The translations under genes and the position numbers were made by a program. From NCBI GenBank assembly GCA_963969345.1, contig CAXAKE010000001.1, positions 1-17,293 on the forward strand: 17,293 nt of DNA, in the 5' to 3' direction. Positions 1 through 9,000 of this stretch are shown here, piece after piece; within the stretch, counting starts at the first letter, position 1; the number at the start of each line of letters is the position of its first letter. The notes beneath the pieces are model-generated. The model ran no database searches. It saw only the letters and a list, made by a program, of their open reading frames with translations, and was not told where the DNA came from. The stretch comes from Turbatrix aceti (Eukaryota; Nematoda; Chromadorea; Rhabditida; Panagrolaimidae).

Positions 1-1695
1 GCCACAGAAACAAAACCTTGGCGTAAGCACGGGGACAAAAGCAGTGTTTGCGCATACTTTACCAACTTTTTTCCACTAATTTTTGAAATGCATAATTTTT
101 TGATATGCTTGTGACGTCAGTAGAAAGTTCTTTGAATTCTGAGTCGAATACAATTTTCAGAAAGAATTAATGATCAAACTGACATCAGAATTGTCACCGC
201 TGTTAACCTTCGCCGTCGTTAGTCAGATTCGACTCTAAATTTATGAATGACCGTAAAAGGCAGTAAATGCAACATGTATAGTTCAGTGGGTGTGCACCGC
301 AGCTTCTAGTTGCTCCATCTTTTTGCCCAGGTGTCAATTCCATGCCGACGTGTTATTTTTTTTGACAACAAGGTTTTTAATTTTTATTTAAAGTTAAAAC
401 ACCCCTCAGGGGCCATTCAAGTGATCAATTTTACCATTCAAGTGATCTAGTTTACACTCAAAATCATGCCACAATTCACGTGTTAGGTTTTTCCGAGTTA
501 ACTTTTGGCAGGCTACAAACCGCGTAATTCGTTTTGACAAAATTTTTATAATAACTGTTCAAAAATATCCGCCTTTATACCAACATTTTTCATTTTTATT
601 TTAATTCACGATCCATGCAAAAAAAAACTAATATTTTTGACATTGCCAATTTTTTGTTATACGGAGAAAACATAAAAAAAAATTGAACGCGTACAGAATT
701 GAACCGGGGTCACAAAACGGTAAAAGAAGTACGCATAACAACCACATACGGACACTCTAGACTACGGCGACTTGTTTGCAGATCATTACTTCTTTGCAAT
801 AAACTCCTTTTTACTGCAGTAGCGACTGACATTGGGCAGCCAGACCTTCCCCTTACTTTTTGCTGCCAAAACGCCATTTTAGTACGCGTGGTAGTAATCT
901 TCTGTGTCGCTCGAAAATCAACTGCGCAAAGAGCTTTATTCTATTAAAGCTACCACCTTCACTCGCTGCTGACCGCAGTGCTGCTGCGGATTAACTTCCC
1001 AAAACGTCCCCCAACCCTTTTACACCGTGTGTGCATAGGTTCTTTTTCTCTGCGTCTCTTCGAATAATGCAATGCTGATGATTACGCTTGGCGCTACAAG
1101 CTTTTTGCATATGCAGGTGGACAAGAGCAGTCTTCGCGTATCGTAAATCAAATTTTTTTGCGTAAGCACGGGGGCAAAAGCTGTCTCCGCGCATCATTTT
1201 TCCGCCCTTGCGAAAGCTTGTGGATGGAGACTAGTTTTTGAAAGTCAATTGCATAAGCAGAGGCATGGTGTTACAAGCTTTTTGCGTAAGCCAAGATATT
1301 GCATTTTGTTGCTCAGCACGGACAGACACAGCGATCGCATTCAGTGGGACACAAAAAATGTGGCATTTTCCATGCGGTGTCGTTCACCACACTTCATGGT
1401 GCGTCCAAGCTAGGCCACATTCATGTACCTTAGCGATCAAAGTTTACAATTAGAGGAGGGCGCAATGCAACAAAACGACTTTGTGAATTTTTTTACTGGA
1501 TAAGCGATGTGATCCCAGGCGTTTGGTGGACACAATGTTGTGCACGCAAGTTTTTGTACAAACGACGGCGGTCTGTGGAACGAAATTGTGCCCCTGTCGC
1601 GAAAACGATTTGCTTAGGACACAGGTGCGTCTGCTCCTGTGCAAGCTTAGCGGAACCCCACACCTTATTGTGCTACGATCGCTCTCACTGTCTGT
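1..1695. repeat. Satellite unit, copy 1 (1695 bp)
   Basis: First complete unit of a tandem repeat with an exact 1695-bp period; the same bases restart at 1696 and 3391. No recognisable gene was found on either strand. The small open frames are short, lack domain-like content and overlap one another on both strands. The unit contains older internal duplications: a 22-bp block at 21-42 recurs at 1160-1181 with one mismatch, and TACAAGCTTTTTGC at 1095 recurs at 1272. It also holds two 21-bp near-repeats at 413-433 and 434-454. A CCCCT-C-AGGGG palindrome lies just upstream of the point where copy 3 was later interrupted. Confidence 0.95.
413..454. repeat. 21-bp direct duplication at the insertion target
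   Basis: CCATTCAAGTGATC occurs at 413-426 and again at 434-447, with a 21-bp period. The same pair is present in copy 2. In copy 3 the transposon sits in the 7-nt spacer between the two, so the 14-mers flank it at 3803-3816 and 16905-16918. Because uninterrupted copies also have both 14-mers, this is not a target-site duplication made by the present insertion. Confidence 0.85.
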
Positions 1696-3390
1696 GCCAC
1701 AGAAACAAAACCTTGGCGTAAGCACGGGGACAAAAGCAGTGTTTGCGCATACTTTACCAACTTTTTTCCACTAATTTTTGAAATGCATAATTTTTTGATA
1801 TGCTTGTGACGTCAGTAGAAAGTTCTTTGAATTCTGAGTCGAATACAATTTTCAGAAAGAATTAATGATCAAACTGACATCAGAATTGTCACCGCTGTTA
1901 ACCTTCGCCGTCGTTAGTCAGATTCGACTCTAAATTTATGAATGACCGTAAAAGGCAGTAAATGCAACATGTATAGTTCAGTGGGTGTGCACCGCAGCTT
2001 CTAGTTGCTCCATCTTTTTGCCCAGGTGTCAATTCCATGCCGACGTGTTATTTTTTTTGACAACAAGGTTTTTAATTTTTATTTAAAGTTAAAACACCCC
2101 TCAGGGGCCATTCAAGTGATCAATTTTACCATTCAAGTGATCTAGTTTACACTCAAAATCATGCCACAATTCACGTGTTAGGTTTTTCCGAGTTAACTTT
2201 TGGCAGGCTACAAACCGCGTAATTCGTTTTGACAAAATTTTTATAATAACTGTTCAAAAATATCCGCCTTTATACCAACATTTTTCATTTTTATTTTAAT
2301 TCACGATCCATGCAAAAAAAAACTAATATTTTTGACATTGCCAATTTTTTGTTATACGGAGAAAACATAAAAAAAAATTGAACGCGTACAGAATTGAACC
2401 GGGGTCACAAAACGGTAAAAGAAGTACGCATAACAACCACATACGGACACTCTAGACTACGGCGACTTGTTTGCAGATCATTACTTCTTTGCAATAAACT
2501 CCTTTTTACTGCAGTAGCGACTGACATTGGGCAGCCAGACCTTCCCCTTACTTTTTGCTGCCAAAACGCCATTTTAGTACGCGTGGTAGTAATCTTCTGT
2601 GTCGCTCGAAAATCAACTGCGCAAAGAGCTTTATTCTATTAAAGCTACCACCTTCACTCGCTGCTGACCGCAGTGCTGCTGCGGATTAACTTCCCAAAAC
2701 GTCCCCCAACCCTTTTACACCGTGTGTGCATAGGTTCTTTTTCTCTGCGTCTCTTCGAATAATGCAATGCTGATGATTACGCTTGGCGCTACAAGCTTTT
2801 TGCATATGCAGGTGGACAAGAGCAGTCTTCGCGTATCGTAAATCAAATTTTTTTGCGTAAGCACGGGGGCAAAAGCTGTCTCCGCGCATCATTTTTCCGC
2901 CCTTGCGAAAGCTTGTGGATGGAGACTAGTTTTTGAAAGTCAATTGCATAAGCAGAGGCATGATGTTACAAGCTTTTTGCGTAAGCCAAGATATTGCATT
3001 TTGTTGCTCAGCACGGACAGACACAGCGATCGCATTCAGTGGGACACAAAAAATGTGGCATTTTCCATGCGGTGTCGTTCACCACACTTCATGGTGCGTC
3101 CAAGCTAGGCCACATTCATGTACCTAAGCGATCAAAGTTTACAATTAGAGGAGGGCGCAATGCAACCAAACGACTTTGTGAATTTTTTTACTGGATAAGC
3201 GATGTGATCCCAGGCGTTTGGTGGACACAATGTTGTGCACGCAAGTTTTTGTACAAACGACGGCGGTCTGTGGAACGAAATTGTGCCCCTGTCGCGAAAA
3301 CGATTTGCTTAGGACACAGGTGCGTCTGCTCCTGTGCAAGCTTAGCGGAACCCCACACCTTATTGTGCTACGATCGCTCTCACTGTCTGT
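1696..3390. repeat. Satellite unit, copy 2 (1695 bp)
   Basis: Second complete unit. Only three differences from copy 1 were noticed: G to A near 2963, T to A near 3127 and A to C near 3167. This indicates a young or homogenised array. The uninterrupted junction sequence (CAATTTTACC, 2122-2131) shows what the insertion site looked like before the transposon arrived. Confidence 0.95.
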
Positions 3391-3820
3391 GCCACAGAAA
3401 CAAAACCTTGGCGTAAGCACGGGGACAAAAGCAGTGTTTGCGCATACTTTACCAACTTTTTTCCACTAATTTTTGAAATGCATAATTTTTTGATATGCTT
3501 GTGACGTCAGTAGAAAGTTCTTTGAATTCTGAGTCGAATACAATTTTCAGAAAGAATTAATGATCAAACTGACATCAGAATTGTCACCGCTGTTAACCTT
3601 CGCCGTCGTTAGTCAGATTCGACTCTAAATTTATGAATGACCGTAAAAGGCAGTAAATGCAACATGTATAGTTCAGTGGGTGTGCACCGCAGCTTCTAGT
3701 TGCTCCATCTTTTTGCCCAGGTGTCAATTCCATGCCGACGTGTTATTTTTTTTGACAACAAGGTTTTTAATTTTTATTTAAAGTTAAAACACCCCTCAGG
3801 GGCCATTCAAGTGATCAATT
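3391..3820. repeat. Satellite unit, copy 3, left part (interrupted)
   Basis: Matches unit positions 1-430 and then diverges abruptly at 3821, where the transposon sequence starts. The remainder of the unit reappears at 16900, so this is one satellite copy split by an insertion. Confidence 0.95.
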
Positions 3821-3853
3821 ACTTACTTCCAAAGCAACTGTGTCCATATATTT

Positions 3854-3922
3854 GTGTCTACGCAAATGGTGCCTCCGAGACACGGGAGTAGGATCAATCG
3901 CTCGGCGTCGACGAGACGATTG
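3854..3922 (+). other. 5' subterminal hairpins
   Basis: Two inverted repeats lie within about 100 bp of the left end. GTGTCT (3854-3859) pairs with AGACAC (3878-3883). CAATCGCTCG (3895-3904) pairs with CGAG-A-CGATTG (3912-3922), a 10-bp stem with one bulged A and a 7-nt loop. Subterminal structures are used by rolling-circle Rep proteins, so these are candidate 5'-end recognition signals; the role is inferred from position. Confidence 0.55.
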
Positions 3923-3984
3923 CAAAGATGTATACCGTTTTGATGCTAACCGCCGACAATGTTGTTAAAAATGCCAAAAACATC

Positions 3985-4075
3985 CGAAAATGAACGCTTC
4001 CATTTGCTTTTATGTGCGTCCGTCGTGACGTGTCATGCAACGTGCGTTCATTTTCGCTTGCGTTGCGCGCAAGTG
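3985..4075 (+). other. Inverted repeat and hairpin at 5' end
   Basis: A perfect 13-bp inverted repeat, CGAAAATGAACGC (3985-3997) with GCGTTCATTTTCG (4044-4056), encloses 46 nt. Directly adjoining it is a hairpin, CGCTTGCG (4055-4062) with CGCAAGTG (4068-4075), a loop of 5 nt and one G-T pair. No open frame of interest overlaps. Likely part of the structured 5' terminus of the transposon. Confidence 0.6.
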
Positions 4076-4082
4076 CGCTGCG

Positions 4083-4620
4083 TCTGCATTCATTTTGAGC
4101 ATTTTTAGGCGTTTTTTGGCATTATAGGGCGTTTTTTGGCATTTTAGGGCGTTTTTTTGCATTCTAGAGCGTTTTTCACCGTTTGTAGGCATTTTAAAGC
4201 ATATATTAGCGTTTTTGGCATTGGTGTGGGTTTTTTGGCATTATAGAGCGTTTTTCGGCATTTTTCCAGCAATTTTTGCATTTTTCGGCGTTTTTTGGCG
4301 TTATATTGCGTTATTTGGCATTATAGGGCGTTTTTTTGGCATTCTGGGGTGTTTTTAGGCGTTTTTGAGCGTTTATTAGCATTTTCACGCGTTTTTGGCA
4401 TTATTGTGCTTTTTTAGGCATTTTTCTAGCGTTTTTTTTTTGCGTTATTCGGCATTATAGAGGGTTTTTTGCGTTTTCGGCATTACTTTCTGGCATTTTT
4501 GTGCGTTTTTCGGCATTATAGGGCGTTTAAGCTGTTTTTAGGCATGTCAAGACGTTTTCGGCATTTTATGCGTTATTTTTGGCATCGTTATTGCCATGTT
4601 TTACGCATATTCAGAAGTTT
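4083..4620 (+). repeat. 5' GCATTTTT/GCGTTTTT array
   Basis: A degenerate array alternating GCATT(T/A)T-type and GCGTTTTT-type words, spaced about 10-12 bp, so a GC step recurs roughly each helical turn with T-tracts between. The stretch 4181-4289 is clearly homologous, in the same orientation, to 16320-16440 and 16625-16745 near the right end; it starts with an identical block beginning GTTTGTAGGCATTTTAAAGC. Hydrophobic or basic small open frames here are by-products of the base composition. Confidence 0.85.
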
Positions 4621-5059
4621 TATTATGCATTTCAGATTTCAAGATTTATTAATCATCGTTATATGTTTGCGTTTTTGTGCGTCTGTGCTTTCGATTGCAT
4701 GTGTGTGCGTTCTTTTCGTGTCGGGACTTTTGCATTGTTGATGAATGCGTTATCGTAATATCGTAAATCGTAACATCATGTTTCTCCTTCGTCTTTGCTG
4801 TATAAACATTTTTTTGTCCTGTCGTTTTCTGGATCTGATTATATCATTTTTGTTTTTTCGTTCTTGCCTCAAACATGTACAGCTTTTTGCCATCGTTCAA
4901 CAATCAATGTCAGCGTTCAACTAATTTGCTTTCGCTATTACCATCTTCATTTTATACGTGGGTTTTTATCTTGCATTTTCACTCTTTTTTGTCAGGTTCT
5001 ACGATGTTTTTTCTTGGCGTTTCATTTTTTTCAGGTGGGCGTTCTTCGTTTTTTCGATG

Positions 5060-5066
5060 TATATAA
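5060..5066 (+). promoter_or_regulatory. Possible TATA box upstream of Rep gene
   Basis: TATATAA in the context GATGTATATAAGCAT, one of the few good TATA matches in the T-rich leader. It is about 0.95 kb upstream of the Rep coding exon, so it would need a spliced leader region to be relevant. Weak evidence. Confidence 0.2.
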
Positions 5067-5164
5067 GCATAGTTCCAATTTTTTTTCGTAGTCAAAAAAT
5101 TTGTACATTTTTGGAATTTTATTTACAGTCGTTTTTTTTTGAACGGTCAATGGTTATTTGTTGC

Positions 5165-5317
5165 ATTCTAATTCTTATTTGTCGTTTTTTTATCATTTGC
5201 GATATGCTATGGCTTTTTTTGTCGTACAATTTTTTTGCGTATTATTTTTACCAACGTTAGCAAGGGTGTCAACTAATTCTTATTCTAATTCTTATTTGTC
5301 GTGTTTTTTTATCATTT
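5165..5317. repeat. Short direct repeat pair in T-rich leader
   Basis: A roughly 34-36 bp sequence beginning ATTCTAATTCTTATTTGTCG occurs at 5165-5198 and 5282-5317, offset by 117 bp, the second with a 2-nt insertion. This suggests local duplication within the transposon leader. No function is apparent. Confidence 0.7.
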
Positions 5318-5854
5318 TTTTTGTTTTTTTTATATCATTTTTTTTTATCACAACGGGCTGAATTTTTGTTAGTCCGGCCCGGTCCACTTGAAACAAAATT
5401 TGCTAAAATTTTTCCTATTTTGTAAAAAAAATTCTTCTTTTCTTGCTAATTATTCCTTTGTTTTTAATCAAAATTGTGTAAAACCGTTGTTTTTTTCTGC
5501 ATCAGTACTTAGTTCTGTTTTTTTTCTAAATTTTGTTTTATTTTTTTGCAGTATGCTTTTCAATTTTTTACATATACCACTGCAAAATATATTACTATTT
5601 TTGACTAGGTTTTTTTCTATATCCAATTTTTTTATTACATTGTTTTTTCTTCCTGTCATTGTTTTTTTCTTGCAGTATTTTTTTTGGTGATTATAATTTT
5701 TGTTTACCTGACTTTTTTTTTTGTCATTCACGATTATTTTTTGTCCTTATTTTTTTGTTCACCGGTCGTCCGGTTTTTATGCCTTGACCTCGATCACATT
5801 TTTTTTGTGTTGTTTCCATTATTATTTGTTTAGTTTTTTTCCACGTATTAATTT

Positions 5855-5892
5855 TTTACACAAACGTGTTTTGTTTTATTTACACAAACGTG
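5855..5892. repeat. TTTACACAAACGTG direct repeat
   Basis: The 14-mer TTTACACAAACGTG occurs at 5855-5868 and 5879-5892, period 24 bp, about 120-150 bp upstream of the Rep coding exon. It could be a pair of protein-binding sites, but this rests only on repetition and position. Confidence 0.55.
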
Positions 5893-5992
5893 ACCTAATT
5901 TTTTATCCTATATTTTTTGTTCATTTTTTTGCGTTTTAAAAGAGATGCGAGGTTTTTGCGAGAGTCCAATTTTTTGCCCTACTATGTTTTCA

Positions 5993-6007
5993 TTTTTTTA
6001 GTTTTAG
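5993..6007 (+). promoter_or_regulatory. Probable 3' splice site before the Rep coding exon
   Basis: TTTTTTAGTTTTAG ends at 6007, immediately before GATTCC. From 6009 onward the Rep frame is open and has protein-like composition, while the bases before it are T-rich. It resembles nematode acceptors and could be used for cis- or trans-splicing. It explains why the Rep frame continues upstream of its first ATG (6435). Confidence 0.5.
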
Positions 6008-9000
6008 GATTCCAAACTCCGATGACGCAGCCGCACGACCTAGCACATTCCATGTTCCTGAAAGTGCTAGGTCAACTGCTCCCAGTACTGTTGTCTCACC
6101 AGGCAGTACTAGCACGGGAGCTCCGCATCTGGTGAGGCCCATTGTTCCTTTTACCGGGGACAATGGTGCAGCCTTACGTTCTGTTGGACTTTGTCCGACA
6201 GATACTTTGCGTATCGAGGGACTTTGTCCCTCAAATTCGTCTTATTTGCGTACCGATGGACTTTGTCCGTCAATTTCTTTTTTTACTGCTGGACTTTGTC
6301 CTACAGTTTCTTTTCGTACTGATGGACCCTGTCCTTCGGATTCTTTACGTACTGATGGACTCTGTCCTTCAGATAATTCATTTTTAACTTCCGCTACATC
6401 AACTCCTATTGTTGACCAGGAGGTGCCAAAATTTATGAGTCTGGCACAATTCGCAAAATTGAAAAAACTAAACCCGAAAAAATGTGCAATTAATTATCGC
6501 AGGGCAAAAACCGAATTTGAAAAAAAGAATGGCATTTACTGTAATAAAAACATAATGAGGCAAAAAAAAAATTGGTTTACAAGGTTGGAAAATACCGATA
6601 CACAGAAAATCAATAAAATTAGTTTATTAAAAAATCAAATTTCTGACACACAAATTTTGGAAAGCGTCGTATCATCGTCTAACAATTTCAACGACGTCGA
6701 AATGCTCGACATTGACACACAAATCATTCATCAGCGTTTGGACGTCACAAACAGCGTCAGAAATTGGCTAAAAGGCAGCAACAGTTGGGCTTCTGAATCT
6801 GTCCTAGAACTTCTTTTGACACGTATTTGTCACAAAAAAAATGTAACATGCATAATACCCATCTACATGTCAGCAGTTGGACAGAGAAAAGGTGTTGACA
6901 AAAGTGAACCTTGGAATCCTTTAAAACAAGTCATAGAGAATGGATTTCAACGAAAAGACGCGTTTGATCTAGAAAAAGAAGAAATTCCTGTTGATGTATT
7001 GGTCGTCCCCATAATTTTGAGCCGTGGTCATTGGACGTGTGCTTTTTACGAATTCCAAAATCCTGGTGAAGTGCACTATTTTGATCCTTTTGGTCCCAAT
7101 TTAGTTGAACCAGAAAAGTATTACGAAGATGCATTGATACATTGTGTTCAAAAATTCGACCTCAGAAAACAGAGCATAAAAATTAATTACCATAAAGATG
7201 GAAAGCATCAAATTCAAACTGACAGTGAAAGTTGTGGTTTTTTTGTCTGTCATTTTGTTGAAAGGTTTTTAAATTTTGGATTGTCTAACATGAATGAATT
7301 AAATTTTTCCATCGAACTTTATAAAAAACGAATGATCCATATTTTGGAGCGTGAAACGGGTCAAGGATGTTTAATTCCGCGTTATCGTCACATGAGTAGC
7401 CATATTACTGCAAATACGGTTCAAATACAATCTGTAGCATCGCAAAATTCCATTTTCATTGCAAACGATTGTGACCTTTTTTCTTGTGAGCAAAAAAGGT
7501 CACAAGATAAAAATGAATGTTCAGAAAAAAAGTGCGAAAATAAAAATAATTTGTTCCAAAAACAAATTTCTATGCCTATCGATGTTAGAACAATGGATGC
7601 ACGATTTATTCCACAAACTGCTGATGTCAGAAATAAGGTCCAAGATTGGCTTTTAGGTGGCGACAGCTGGGCGTGCGAGTACGTTATAGAATGCCTTCTA
7701 ACCCGATTTTGTCATAAATTAAATGTTACCTGCATGTTGCCTAGCTACATGTCTGCTATCGGTCAATTGGAAGATCCTACTATGATGCATGTTTTTAAAA
7801 ATTTGGTTGCAAACGGGTTTGAACGAAAACAACCGTGTAAAAAAGAAGAAATTCCTAATGACGTGTTGGTTATCCCAATTATCATGCAGGCTCCTGATCA
7901 CTGGACATGTGCATTTTATGAATTTAAAAACCCTGGCATCATTCATTATTTTGATCCGTTGGGTCCTGATTCAAAAGAACCCAAACAAATTTACAAAGAT
8001 GCTTTACAATTCTGCATTTTGAAATTTGACAAGAGAATAAATAATGTACATATCAAATATTACAAAACACCAGGCGACCATCAGGTTCAAATTGATGGTG
8101 AAAGTTGCGGCTTTTTTGTGTGTCATTTTGTCGAAAGATTTTTAAATTACGGTTTATCTAGCATGTTTGAAGAAAATTTTTCTATCGAATGCTTCAAGAA
8201 TCGTATGATTCATCTTTTGGAACGAGAAGGTGGTGTAAAAGTTCAAATTTCACGTTTTCAACATCCATACAATCCAGCTACTCAAAATGCAGTCCAAAAA
8301 AACGAAAACAGGATGTGTGTTCGTGAAGATAAATCGTCCCAGGAAAAACAGCTAAAAGAAGAATCTGAATATGAATTCTTCCAAAATCAACAGAGTAGAA
8401 AACGTAGTCACGGTGAAACACAGATTCCAGATAATTCTCGACTTAAATTGGAACGTTTACGACAACAGCAACTGATTGACATGGAATCTCCACAAGCAAA
8501 ATCAATCAGATTGGAAAAAACGAAAATTAACAGGAACAAAGCACTTGAAAATGAAACTCAAGAGCAATACCATATTCGCTTGCAATCGGCTATTGATTAT
8601 CAAAGTAACAAAATTGAAAACGAATCACAGGATCAACGAAACAATCGATGTAAATCAATGAGTACTAAACGTCAAGAAAAGATTGCAAATCAAACGCAAG
8701 AAGAAAGTATCGTTCGTAAGCAAACCCAAAACAAAAATAAAACCTCGCGTAGGCGAAATCCTCGTACAAGATATCGTGCACTCCAATCGGATGTCAGAGA
8801 TGTTGCCGTTTTTCGATTGGGAGAGTACAATGTGCGTTGTAAAAATTGCGACGCGTTGCATTTTCCTGAAGAAACTCATGACAATAATGGTAATTACAAA
8901 AGTTGCTGTCATAATGGCAAGGTCAAGTTTCGTCTCGGAATAAAAAATTTTCCTGAACGTTTAAAAAACTTATATACGTATAATGACCCCGATTCGAAAC

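Larger units (their letters stand above)
4621..6007 (+). other. T-rich noncoding leader of the Rep gene
   Basis: About 1.4 kb of strongly T-rich sequence with no credible coding region; predicted peptides here are Phe/Leu/Ser-rich artefacts. It holds a TATA-like TATATAA at 5060-5066, a short GC island with a CCGG-rich stretch near 5370, a small hairpin ACCGG/CCGGT (5761-5774), and several TTTTNCAG or TTTTTTAG words that could act as splice acceptors. It probably contains the promoter, 5' exon(s) and intron(s) of the downstream Rep gene, but no first exon could be identified. Confidence 0.5.

Noticed and set aside
699..3469. Small open frames in the satellite (60-140 codons, both strands)
   Set aside because: They overlap on opposite strands, have no family resemblance, and one lengthens simply because of a single base change between copies.
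4083..4560. Nematode telomeric repeat (TTAGGC) within the array
   Set aside because: TTAGGC occurs only as scattered single words within GCATTTTTAGGC-like units and never in tandem.
4469..5939. Apparent hydrophobic membrane proteins in the T-rich leader
   Set aside because: Poly-T reads as Phe, and the Phe/Leu/Ser/Cys peptides overlap in several frames; there is no initiation context or conserved motif.
6132..6134. GTG at 6132 as the start codon of the Rep protein
   Set aside because: The sequence is eukaryotic and the same frame is open and protein-like upstream to 6009, so this GTG is an internal valine.
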